From Corythucha ciliata (taxonomy: Eukaryota > Arthropoda > Insecta > Hemiptera > Tingidae): a DNA stretch of 64,000 nt. A model generated the notes under the pieces. That model saw only the letters and a program-made list of their open reading frames with translations, had not been told where the DNA came from and did not search any database. Shown one piece after another: positions 23,435 through 33,189 of this stretch (within the stretch, counting starts at the first letter, position 1; each line of letters opens with the position of its first letter). The stretch lies in NCBI GenBank assembly GCA_038030265.1, contig CM075941.1:38192164-38256163 (forward strand). Reading direction: 5' to 3'. The translations under genes and the position numbers were made by a program.

Positions 23435-23809
23435 TATTCGAAATACACACAACGCGTTGAGGGTAAAGTCTGAAGATCCACGACGCGAAATAGACTAACC
23501 CTAAAGTTTATTTCGGCTATTGAGAAAATGAATTACTCACAAAACATAGTGTCTCAACTCCCATTACAGCAAATGAAACGGAATGATAATTAAACACGAT
23601 TACACTTGAATGAAAAAAACAAAAAACAAAATAAAGGATATTAAAAAGAAAAAAGACAGCAGCGAATTATGGGTATAGGTATTTAATTCCATCCACTGGT
23701 CGAAAAAAATTACCCACGACGCGTTGTGAGCATTTCGCACCGTCCATAATGCGTTGCGGGGGGGGGGGATTTTTCGGGCAATTGGCCAATTCAGCCTTTG
23801 CGAACAACA

Positions 23810-26800
23810 TATGCGCTACTCTGCTCCACTATTCACATGATTATTTTCGGAACGGATTTTCATTTCGACGAGTTTAAAAAAAAAAGCAGCTTCGTCATTC
23901 AAAGTTTCACGGATCTTACGATGAGCTTCGTTATTTGCCAATTTCAGACGACTTCACCGTTCAAACTCTTATACACCAAAGCAGGAAAGCGGTGACATTA
24001 AAATGGTATACAAAGCTATACCCCCCCCCCGCCCGCCCGCCTTGAAATGATTATGGGATCTTCATTATTTGTCCTAAAATAAGTTCCCTTTTTTTTTCAG
24101 TCCTAGTTCCGTGGACTATAAGTTAAGAAAAAAACCAACCAACATTAACACAATGCGAGGGGCTAAGTGAAGTTAGTCTTGTGCTATTGTTTCTTAGAAT
24201 ACAATAATAATTGTAATTTCACGACTGGAAGAGTTGTAAACCTGGATTAGCGAGTATGATTTATTCCGCTCACCTGAAACAAAGTCGAGGTAGTTGGATA
24301 ATTTCCATTAACTTTCATTAATTTATAAACGTGTGAAGGTTAAACAGTGTTTACAAAGTGGAAAATGTAGAATTATGCTTCTTGGTTGGTCAGGACTTGT
24401 AGGGAGGAGTTGCGTTGAATTTTTATTTTATTTACGCCGTAGATTTTTAATAAGGGGTGAATGGTGCGAGCAATTACACTTTTTTTTGTATAATAATTAA
24501 ACAATTATCGGCTGAAAGTTATGACAACTTTTTTCCCCCCCGATGGTTTGTTTTTGAAGTGAATAGTCGAAGATAATTATACGGAAGTCGGCAATGGTGC
24601 GAGACGTAATTTTCGAAATTGAGAGTGACTTATACAGCTTGTTCTGCCGTGAGTTTAGATTTTATTAGACGCTTGCTGCAGTTGTCAGAAAAATATAGAA
24701 AGATAGGTGCGTAGCCGCATGAATATTTATGGAGTTATTTGAATAATACTAGGAGTAATAGAATAAACCAATGTAATTTATTATGAGGAATCCATTGTTT
24801 CATACTTGATATGTTATTGGTGTTAATTGTAAAAACGTTAAGCTGATGTTTTGCTTAACGAAGCTCTTTTCAGTACCTGATAATAAATTACAACTCCCGG
24901 TCAGTGTGCATTAATAATCGCATGATTTATTTTTTGAACGTGAACGTTTCAAACGTTTTTTCCAAGTTTTACCTGAAAACCTAGAGTCAATCAAGGTCAG
25001 CAAGATTGTATTTTTTCTATGTTGAGTTTTCCGATAAACATAGTGTTTACACTCCCTTCCCCCTAGCCGTTGCCACAAAACGACTAATGACCTAGGGGAT
25101 CTGTAACTGGAAAAAAAAGCTAAATCACTCTTGTCGAAAGATGGGCGAGAGGCGAAGAGGCTGAAGAAAAAAATAAAAAATAAAAAAGGAAGAGTATGGT
25201 GAAGAAGGGATAAACTAGGAGATAGCCGGCAACAGCGCTCACACCTGTGCATTGCCCCAGGTGAGTGGGAGAGCTAGAGGAGAGAAAGAAAAAACTACAA
25301 ATAAAAAAAAAAAGGAGAAAAGGAACAAGCCCCTTGTGAAGAAGGGGTCATGAACACAATAATAATAATACGGCAGGCTACTGTTGGGCTCGCTAACGAA
25401 ATCTTCTTCCCCCATTTGTTTCAAAGTGACGATGACGATACAATGAGTTTGTTTGCTTTCTAGCCCTTTCAACTTTTTCAGGTGGGACCTTAAGAAATAG
25501 ACGTAAAAAAAAAAAAAAAAAAAAAAAAATCTCCTACAACTTAGCGGCTCTCTTGTTGCTTAGAAAAAAAGGGGGAAATGCTATGTTCAAGCGTTTGGAT
25601 CAGTTTCGCCATTTTCAGAAATTCTCGTTTTCCCCTCGACTAGAAATTTGTAAGTTAAAAATAAGGCGGTAATGTACGGTCTTGCGATTCTTTTTCTTCT
25701 TGATTTTTTTTTCTCTCTCTCTCTCTCTCTATCTTTCTTCCCTCCACCGACATTTTCGAAGAACCCTCTTACGATTCAAGTCACGCAGGCCCTGCTGCAG
25801 TTTTTTTTTTTTTTTTTTTTTTTTTGTCCTTCATCTCTCCATCACCGCCGTCGTCTTGTTCTTATTTTAACCCCTCCCCACCTTCAACCACCAAGTCATC
25901 GAGCATCTAGATGGAGGGAACCGCGAACCATGAAAACGATGACAATTTAGGAGCAGCGCAATGGTTGAATAGAAAATTAAGAAAAATACGGAATTATAAG
26001 TAAACTACAGAAAGATAAGTAGAGTAAACAACACGCATGAATTGAAAGTTGCGGAAATTTATTGAAAAGCAAACGACATAAGAGCGAATAGTAATTTCTT
26101 AATTTGAATTTAAATTAAAACACGGCGACGCTGAATGCTAAAATCAACACTAAAAAATGAAATATTGAAAACAAAAATAACGATGAATTTCAAGTTGAAG
26201 CGTACAGGTATTCTGATAAACTTTACTGCTATTATTGGACGAAAACGCTCAATACTGTGTACCCTCATAAGGGTTTTTCATTGGTGGGAACATATCATAA
26301 ACCACAACTGTCTTAACCGTACCCAACATGAGAAATAATTGCTCTTGATCTAGAATATTGATTTGATGTTTGCTTAAAAGACAGAGGAGAGAAAAATACG
26401 CTAATGCAAACGTTTAAGCAGTCAGCCTCGAACAGCTTTGTTAGCGAAGCGAGAGGATTCGTATTAGAAAGAAAAAAAAAAAAAGGAGAGATTTGATGCC
26501 AAGCCGAGACAAACGCAACTCTTGAAAACCAGTTCTTTGGGTGCACAGTAGTCCTTGATAATATACAGGCTCGAGCCTTGATCCAATGATAAATTATACG
26601 GCCGACAGCACGGTTACTACAGAACCTACAATGGACCAACGGTGGGGACTGGGTTGGAGGAGGCTGTGATGAACACTCTGAAGGAGCGGCAGGGGTGAAT
26701 GCGCACGAGCTAATAGTTGCATTCACTCGATCCGGCCCAGAGATCAAGCTTTAATATTACATTAGTATAGTCTGCTTAAAACTATACTTATTTTTTTTTT

Positions 26801-27240
26801 TATCGTTTTTCTAATTCGTATCTTCCAATCAGAAACTTCATGAAAGTTGTCCGTTTCGTGCTACGTAATTTTGAATTTCGATCATATATTAACCGACTAC
26901 ACGCCACTCAGTGTGCCTTACGATTATTACTATTATTCTTTCGCAGACTCCTAACCTTGAATCTCTCTGTTTTATGAAGTTTGCGTAAGCTCTGGCACAG
27001 TCACAATTCAAGGACATGGCTCCCCCAGTCTAGTAATAAAAATAAAGAGCTTAAAGAGCAGCGAACGAAATAATTGAAAAACAACTGGGATCGAAGGTCT
27101 TGGCTTTTTATATGTGCTAACATAGCGATGAGAATTTCTTCATGCACAATCGCCGGTGGGTCACCTTAAATCTTAATGAATCACCCGGAATTATTTTAAT
27201 TTACTCTGTCATAAAAGTTCTGTTCGATTGATTCGCGAGT
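23810..27240. other. AT-rich sequence without recognised genes
   Basis: Long poly-A/T tracts (about 25,505-25,530 and 25,801-25,826), a (CT)n run near 25,711-25,728 and poly-C near 24,021. The longest frames here (24,911-25,252 and 26,313-26,747) have low complexity and no domain. Confidence 0.4.
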
Positions 27241-27242
27241 GC

Positions 27243-27342
27243 TACACTAGTGTAGAAAACCGTCTGATTTCAATTTAAAAAAACCGTTCAATTTAAAAAA
27301 AAATTAGCCAATGAGATCACAACGGTTTTCTGTACTAGTGTA
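27243..27342. mobile_element. MITE, 100 bp, TACACTAGTGTAGAAAACCG termini
   Basis: TACACTAGTGTAGAAAACCG (27,243-27,262) pairs with CGGTTTTCTGTACTAGTGTA (27,323-27,342), with two mismatches. The interior is A-rich. Confidence 0.75.
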
Positions 27343-27465
27343 TTAATACTAGCGAAACAATGGAGCATACCTAAAATAAATCAATAAATCATTGCCGCTT
27401 GGTATAGTGCGTAAATATTCATCACTCAGAAAGTTCCTAATTTCCAATCGTATAGCTAGTACGAG

Positions 27466-27898
27466 GGCCGGTGCACACGAGCGATAAGTGTCGCGTGGTC
27501 GTTGCGACCATTTATTTTTAGATGCACACGAGCGATAAGTGTCGCAGTGACCGGCGATATTTACAGCTGAATATTATTATTACTACATATATGAAGAGAT
27601 GCAATAAACCTTTGGTGAATACAGATAATATCCCCTAGTAGGTAGGGCCTATTGGCTATTTGTACCCCCAGAATGGTGTTGCGTTCACCTGGTATAAAAG
27701 CTAGGTTTTCAATTGTTGAGTGGTGAAAATAAAGGCGCGCGACCCACAGGAACTTGCGACAGCATTTCGAGTGTCGCCAGCGATTGTGTGACAGTGAGTG
27801 TGCATTGCCCATTGAATTATATGTTTCTGTATGGTCGCGATGATAAGTGTCGCAATGACCGCGCGACACTGGTCGCCGCGGCACGTGTGCATTGCCCC
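27466..27898. mobile_element. TIR element with GCACACG/GTGTCGC motifs
   Basis: GGGCCGGTGCACACGAGCGA at the left is answered by GCGGCACGTGTGCATTGCCC at the right. GTGTCGCGTGGTCGTTGCGA (27,488) pairs with TGTCGCAATGACCGCGCGAC (27,848). GAGCGATAAGTGTCGC is repeated twice at the left (27,480 and 27,528), and GTGTGCATTGCCC plus ATTGAATTATATGTTTCT occurs twice at the right (27,798 and 27,887), so the ends look internally duplicated. Confidence 0.6.
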
Positions 27899-28539
27899 AT
27901 TGAATTATATGTTTCTCACATGTCATATGTTCATATGACAGTTGACATTTTTATGTTCAGTGCCAATTATTTTCATTGTATCTGTAAATAAAAGTATTAT
28001 TACGCCCTCCTTCTAATGTTGTTGACATTTTCTCTTGCGCAGTTTTAGAACATATTACTAAATAGCTGTTTTGAAGCCAAAAACATGGCCCTGATTATGG
28101 AAGCAATGAGAAGGAAAATATAAATGTCCGCCCAGCGAGACAATAGAAACATGCTGAATCAACAATAAGGAGTGACTTAATTATTGTTCTGTCTAACACG
28201 AAGGAGGCGCGAAAAGAAATTTATTGAATAGGTACCTGCCTATTTTGTTTTAGACATTTTTGTTAAAGGAACTTATAGCCAACCATACGTATAAACTATA
28301 GTACTTCTTAAAGGCCATTATGTACACGAAACGGTGAGAGCACAGTCAGGCACGGATCCTGAATTTAGACGCCCAAATTTCCCCAAATGGCTACCTAGAT
28401 GGGAAGAGGCTCTCAAAACCCCTCAAAAAAGACGACCGAAAGCTAGCTGAGATTTGGCGACGGTATTCCCTCTCGTGGGACCATCACGGCGAACGAGAGC
28501 AGTCGAACGACATTACCCCATACAACAAAAAAGCTTCAA

Positions 28540-28655
28540 ACTAAAACAAAGCCCCGAACCACACCATAGTACCAACCACAAAAAGCTCTGTAAACAGTAA
28601 AGCTTCGACCACAACAAAGGGCCAAATAGCAGCAAAGCTCCAAACCACAGCCAGT
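28540..28655 (+). repeat. ~18 bp AAAGCTCCAAACCACAGC-type array, short block
   Basis: About six diverged units. The same family forms the large block at 32,180-33,090. It ends at 28,655 against CAGTGGCGGATCTAAGGG, a typical transposon-boundary-like phrase. Confidence 0.7.
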
Positions 28656-28779
28656 GGCGGATCTAAGGGAGGGGCCACAGGGACCATGGTCCCTCGCTTG
28701 GAGTCGAGGTCACTTGCGCAAAAAAAACCATCAAAACCTCCTCCAAAATCCCATCGAGGAAGTGATCACCTCTAATTTT

Positions 28780-29400
28780 AGGGTCATTCTCTCAGAGGCC
28801 CGAGAGTCAGACGTTCTCGAGAGAGGCGAAATGCCAAGTTATTTAAGGGGAAAACTCTCGTGAACGGCCCCACTGAGGGGAAAATTGACGTTGAACGCGC
28901 GCCACGTCGAGGGCAAAATTTGTGCGAAAGGTCACGCCAAGGGCAAACTTTGTGAGGAAAAAACTCTTTCGAAAGGCCACGGCCCAACGACTAAACGACG
29001 CAAAATGCCCCACGACGGGCAAAATGCAACATTCGGGAAAACTTGAATAGCTACATTCAAGGCAAAATTTACGTGAAAGGCAGCGTCAAGGGAAACAAAT
29101 ATGCGAAATGCTTCACCAAGAGCAATCTTAAGGTAATATAATTATCTATTTTATGAAAAAACTCGTCGGTTTCATGAAAAAACTGTCAATTTAATAACGA
29201 AATTGTTCGTTTTATGAGAAAACTTTCAATTTTATTAGACATCTTAAGTTCATGAGCATAATGGTTGATTTAATGAGGAAATTTTCAGCCTAAAACGTGT
29301 GAATTTGATGAGTACGTCCTCAGTTTGATAAGGAAATAGTCAATTTTATTAAGAAAATGACTTATTGTATGGGGAATGAGGAAGTTTCATGGGTCAGAAA
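28780..29400 (+). repeat. Composite of two degenerate arrays (~28-30 bp and 20 bp units)
   Basis: GGGCAAAATTTGTGCGAAAG units run to about 29,130, followed by GAAATTGTTCGTTTTATGAG units. This is the inverted counterpart of 1-560. Confidence 0.7.
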
Positions 29401-29885
29401 TTATTCATAAATCAATTTTTATAGGTTTATTTATGCTAAAATAGAGCATAAATCGTGATCCATTCGTAAAATAATCCAACAGTTAATAAATACGCGATTT
29501 TTGAAGTTTTAGGTCATTTCAAACACGCCAGATAGCATGTTTGTGTCATATGCGCCTTCCGAAAAAAAATTCGCCTGTTACGTAGGTGTCGGAGAGCGGT
29601 TTGTAGTGTTTCTTTGCCTTACTTTCTACAAGAGCTCTCCAAAAATAAATTAATGGAGGATAAACAGATGAGCTATTTAGAGGCATGAAAAGGACAGAGA
29701 ATACATGGGATATTACGTTGCGGAAAATGTTCGTTTTGGCGGGATTTCAAATATGCCAAATTTTGTTTATAAATAAACAATATTTCTGAAGGGTTTTAAA
29801 TTTTTATTTATTTATTTACGGGGAAGGATTGATATGCCTCATCGAAAAAAAATGTTTTTGGAAAATATGAAACTTCCTCATTGTC
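29400..29885 (-). mobile_element. Non-coding interspersed element, second full copy (inverted)
   Basis: Reverse-complement partner of 9,273-9,770 over about 480 bases, including the hairpin TTATGCTAAAATAGAGCATA at about 29,430-29,450 and the end GAAACTTCCTCATTG. It sits inside an array of the 20 bp GAAATTGTCAATTTT family on both sides, which suggests insertion into that array. Confidence 0.75.
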
Positions 29886-30110
29886 AATATAATGAGAAAA
29901 TTGCCCTTTTTGAATAAATTTTTAATTTTGTAGGAAATTGCTAGTTCAAATTGGAAATTTTTAATTTCAAGAGAAAATCGTAAATTTTCTAGGAATCGTT
30001 AATTTTAGGACAAAATTGTCAATTTCACGAGGAAATTGTAACTTAACACCAATTGTTTTATTTTTCCTCCTTGGAACTTATTAATTTTGGGGGGTAATTG
30101 CCCTTTCGTT
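29885..30110 (+). repeat. 20 bp GAAATTGTCAATTTT-type array
   Basis: ATGAGAAAATTGCCC, GTAGGAAATTGCTAG and ACGAGGAAATTGTAAC are diverged units. The family resumes at 31,260 after the TTAA-flanked element. Confidence 0.6.
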
Positions 30111-30160
30111 CGGTGATTATTGTTAATACAGTAATTGGCCATCGTTTATTTTGGCTTTAA

Positions 30161-31253
30161 CCCTTTAAGGTACCGGGGGTCCAAATGAGTTTTGGGTCTG
30201 GACGTTTTGTGTACCTCATATTGGACACCTAGGTGGAGACTGCGCTATAGATGAAATGACCTGGCTTTTGAATCGGAGCGGGTTACAACACATTTATGAG
30301 TTGAATAAACTCCAACTGATAGGGGTAGGACACGTTTTTCCCGGCTTTTTGTGCGTTGTGTCCAACATAGGGAACACTTTCGGGGTTTTAGACGCCATTT
30401 TGTTGTGGTTTTCAGTGTTTGTTTGGTTCAGGAAGTTAATGTCAATGAGCTCGGCGGAACTGGCAGTGAGATTCTTCCAATTTTTCGCTGGAAAGTAGTA
30501 ATTTATACTTCATAATCTTAAACTGAGTGCCCCATAAAGTGCAATTATGGATTGTTAACCCTTAACATCCTGCTGAAAAATGGAAAACTGCTCCACCGTG
30601 CGTACCCTTTTTTATACTTTATGTCATCCTGATTTCATGTGAACGAGTTAATTGATCTTTAACGAATGGATATCGCATGCTGAAAAGGGTTTTAATGGAT
30701 TGATGTGCTGGTAACGAGCCAATTAACTTAGGCCAAGAAAAAATTTCGAGGTAAATCAAGTTACTTTAGACACCGTTAGATTTTTCAAGTATAGAACGCT
30801 TGGTGTTCAATATGAAGCACACCTCCCACGTGGTTTGGGTGAAAGGTGACCCGAGTAGGGCCCACCAAGAGTTTACAACATTTTCCTAGTCGCATTTGTG
30901 TTTGTAATGCCAAAATGTTCAATTAATATGTCGCTAATTTATGTTTTATTGTTTGAACAATTACCTTATTTTAGTATATTTTTGGACAAGTGTTAACAAG
31001 TTGAAGAAAAATTAATTTAAAATGCTTAATTTTTTCGGACTGCATGATATGTGTCTCGTGTAGCGAACACCATTAAATTCTCTCTGAAAACTTTGTTGGT
31101 GAATTTATGGCATAAAACTTCGTTTTTCATGGGTCACTGAGTGTATTACAGTCAATTTGAATGACTTCTGACGCGATTTTTGAAAAAACGTTGAAGGGTA
31201 CTCCCGGGGTATAAAGCAGGTGTCCAGAATACAACGCACTAAGACTTAAAGGG
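30161..31253. mobile_element. piggyBac-like non-autonomous element, 1,093 bp, TTAA target duplication
   Basis: CCCTTTAAGGTACCGGGGG at the left and CTTAAAGGG at the right are inverted, with TTAA directly at both outer ends (30,157-30,160 and 31,254-31,257). TTAA target sites with CCC(T/A)TT termini are a hallmark of piggyBac-type elements. The interior has no transposase and only an 80-codon frame (30,256-30,498) without a recognised domain. It interrupts the 20 bp array family. The short TIR (9 matching bases) keeps the superfamily call tentative. Confidence 0.65.
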
Positions 31254-31259
31254 TTAAAC

Positions 31260-31625
31260 GTGTTATTTTTAGTGTGAATAGCCGATTATACGCGGAAATG
31301 ATCAATTTTACGAGTTGATTATCAAATTTATGGGGAAAGTATAAATTTTATGAAGAAATGTCAATTTTATGATGAGGAAATTGTCAATTTTATGAGGAAA
31401 TTGTCAATTTTATGAGGAAATTGTCAATTTTATGAGGAAATTGTCAATTTTATAAGGAAATCGTAAATTAATTGTCAATGTCTTAAGGAAATAATAAATC
31501 TTATGGGAAAATTGTCAATTTTGTGAGAAAATTGAATATTTTATGAGGGAATCGTCAATTTTATGAGGAAATCGTCAATTTTGTGAGGAAACTGTCAATT
31601 TTATGAGCAGCTGATTTCGGGAAAT
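31260..31625 (+). repeat. 20 bp array with four near-identical units
   Basis: TATGAGGAAATTGTCAATTT is present three times in perfect succession at 31,391-31,450, preceded by a unit with one change at 31,371, and flanked by more diverged units out to 31,605. Confidence 0.9.
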
Positions 31626-31807
31626 TTGGTTATCAATAAACCATTTTCGCCTATTTCAGGGACCGTTATTGCGTCGATTATTCGCACTAAGAACCGTTTT
31701 TAGCTAAGCTGTTTCACTCAATAAAAAAGTAATTTCCCGGATTTCGCTCACTAAAAAAACCAAATTTTGAGGGTTACAATCGGAGAGCTAGCCGTGGAAC
31801 ATAAAGC

Positions 31808-31979
31808 GGTCCATACACGTACAATAAATATGACACAAAAAAAAAAATTAAAAACCAGAAAATAAAATTGTACGTTTGTGGGTTCTATTGATGGGTTGCA
31901 CAATAATGAACAACCCATTTTTTTTTTCGTAAACATCTGTAAACAAAATTGCGCAATAATTATTGTACGTGTATGGACC
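31808..31979. mobile_element. MITE, 172 bp, perfect 20 bp TIRs
   Basis: GGTCCATACACGTACAATAA (31,808-31,827) is the exact reverse complement of 31,960-31,979. The interior is non-coding and A/T-rich. Confidence 0.88.
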
Positions 31980-32179
31980 CCTGAGTTCACTTCATTCGGC
32001 GGGAGATATTTTTTTGCCAAACTAATAGTTCACGTTACATAGGTAGTTGTTGAATGTTGTTGTTTTTTCCACTTTTCCGGCCTTTGGGCTTTCTTAATTT
32101 TTGGTTGCTTCAAAAGTTTCAATCATCAGAGATTGAGAACGGTGTCTGTCTAGCAACTCTGCCGACTCTGGATCCGTGC

Positions 32180-33090
32180 CCGACCACAGGAAAGCTCCAA
32201 ACCACAACAATACTTCCAACTACAGGAAGGCTTGTAATCACAGCAAAGTTCCAAACCATGACAAAGCTCCAAATTAGAGCTGCAACCACGGTAAAGCCCC
32301 GACCACAGCAAAGATTCATCCACATAACACTCTGATCACAGTAAATCCCCGACCATAGCAAAGCCCCAAACCACATAAAAGCTCCAAACCACAGCATAGC
32401 TCAAATCCAAAGTTGCAGCCATTGTAAAGCTTCAACCACATCAAAGTTCCAACCCCGGCAAAGTTCCTAACCATAGCAAAGCAATATACCACAGAAAATC
32501 TCCTAACCACAACGAAGCTCGTAACCACGGCAAAGTTTCAAACCTCAGTAAAACTACAGTCACAGATAATACCCAACCTCAGGAAAGCTTTAAGCCACAT
32601 CAAAGCACCAAACCATAGCAAAGTTCCTAACGACACCAAAGATCCTAACCACAGCAAAGCTCGTAACCATAACAAAGTACTAACCACAAAAAGCTCCAAC
32701 CACAGTAAAGTGCTAACTTCAGAAAAGTTCCGACCACAGCAAAGGTCCAACTACATAAATCTCCAACCACCAGTTAAGGTCATTACCACAGCAAAGTTCC
32801 AAATGTGTGTGGCAACAACAATCATAAATAATACCTACCCAACGGCCAAACACAGAAATTCTCCAAACCACAGCAAAGTTCCAGCCGCAGTAAAGCACCA
32901 GCCACTGCAATGCTCCGACCACAAAAAGCTCTAACCACAGCAAAGCGTGAAAGACCAAAACCACAGAAAAAGTGCCAATCACAGCAATTAAACTCCAGGC
33001 CTCAGAAAATCTCAAGCAACAACTTTGCCTCAATCCAAAGTATTGCTCGAACCATAGCGAAGTTCCAGCCATAATAGAGTTTCAACCAAT
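32180..33090 (+). repeat. ~18 bp AAAGTTCCAACCACAGC tandem array, ~900 bp
   Basis: About fifty units such as CAAAGCTCCAAACCACAG and CAAAGTTCCTAACCACAG vary by substitution and small indels (16-22 bases). Long frames on the minus strand (for example 32,719-33,072, rich in Leu-Trp) are translations of this repeat, not genes. Confidence 0.9.
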
Positions 33091-33189
33091 GTCTTCAATT
33101 TATTCATTTCTGAAATCAGACCCCCAAGGAAGACCGCCCCCCCTTGATCCATCTCGATAGGCCTAAAGAAAAATCCTCAAGTTCTCGAC

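Larger units (their letters stand above)
20941..23804. mobile_element. Compound foldback-type element with long inverted arms, carrying nested insertions
   Basis: The left arm from 20,941 (ATTCGCAACGGCCGAATTCG, GCGAAATGCTCACAACACG, CTCAATAGCCGAAATAAAGG, ACGCGTT motifs) is matched by the reverse complement of two right-hand pieces, 23,700-23,804 and 23,430-23,530. Between those right pieces lies a ~120 base unit (GTGTCTCAACTCCCATTACA onward, 23,549-23,668) also present in the left half, where a LINE interrupts it. Nested inside are a 144 bp MITE (22,368-22,511) and a GGGAC-rich inverted element (22,566-23,434). No transposase remains. Confidence 0.6.

Noticed and set aside
30256..30498. 80-codon frame inside the TTAA-flanked element as a transposase remnant
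   Set aside because: No DDE motif or similarity to known transposase segments can be seen; far too short.
31260..31625. CRISPR-like regular repeats
   Set aside because: The units are directly tandem without unique spacers and the context is eukaryotic.
32119..33072. Minus-strand frames of 70-117 codons rich in Leu, Trp, Gly and Val, resembling a repetitive membrane protein
   Set aside because: They are translations of the ~18 bp tandem array in several frames; similar frames appear on both strands and none is bounded by plausible gene signals.
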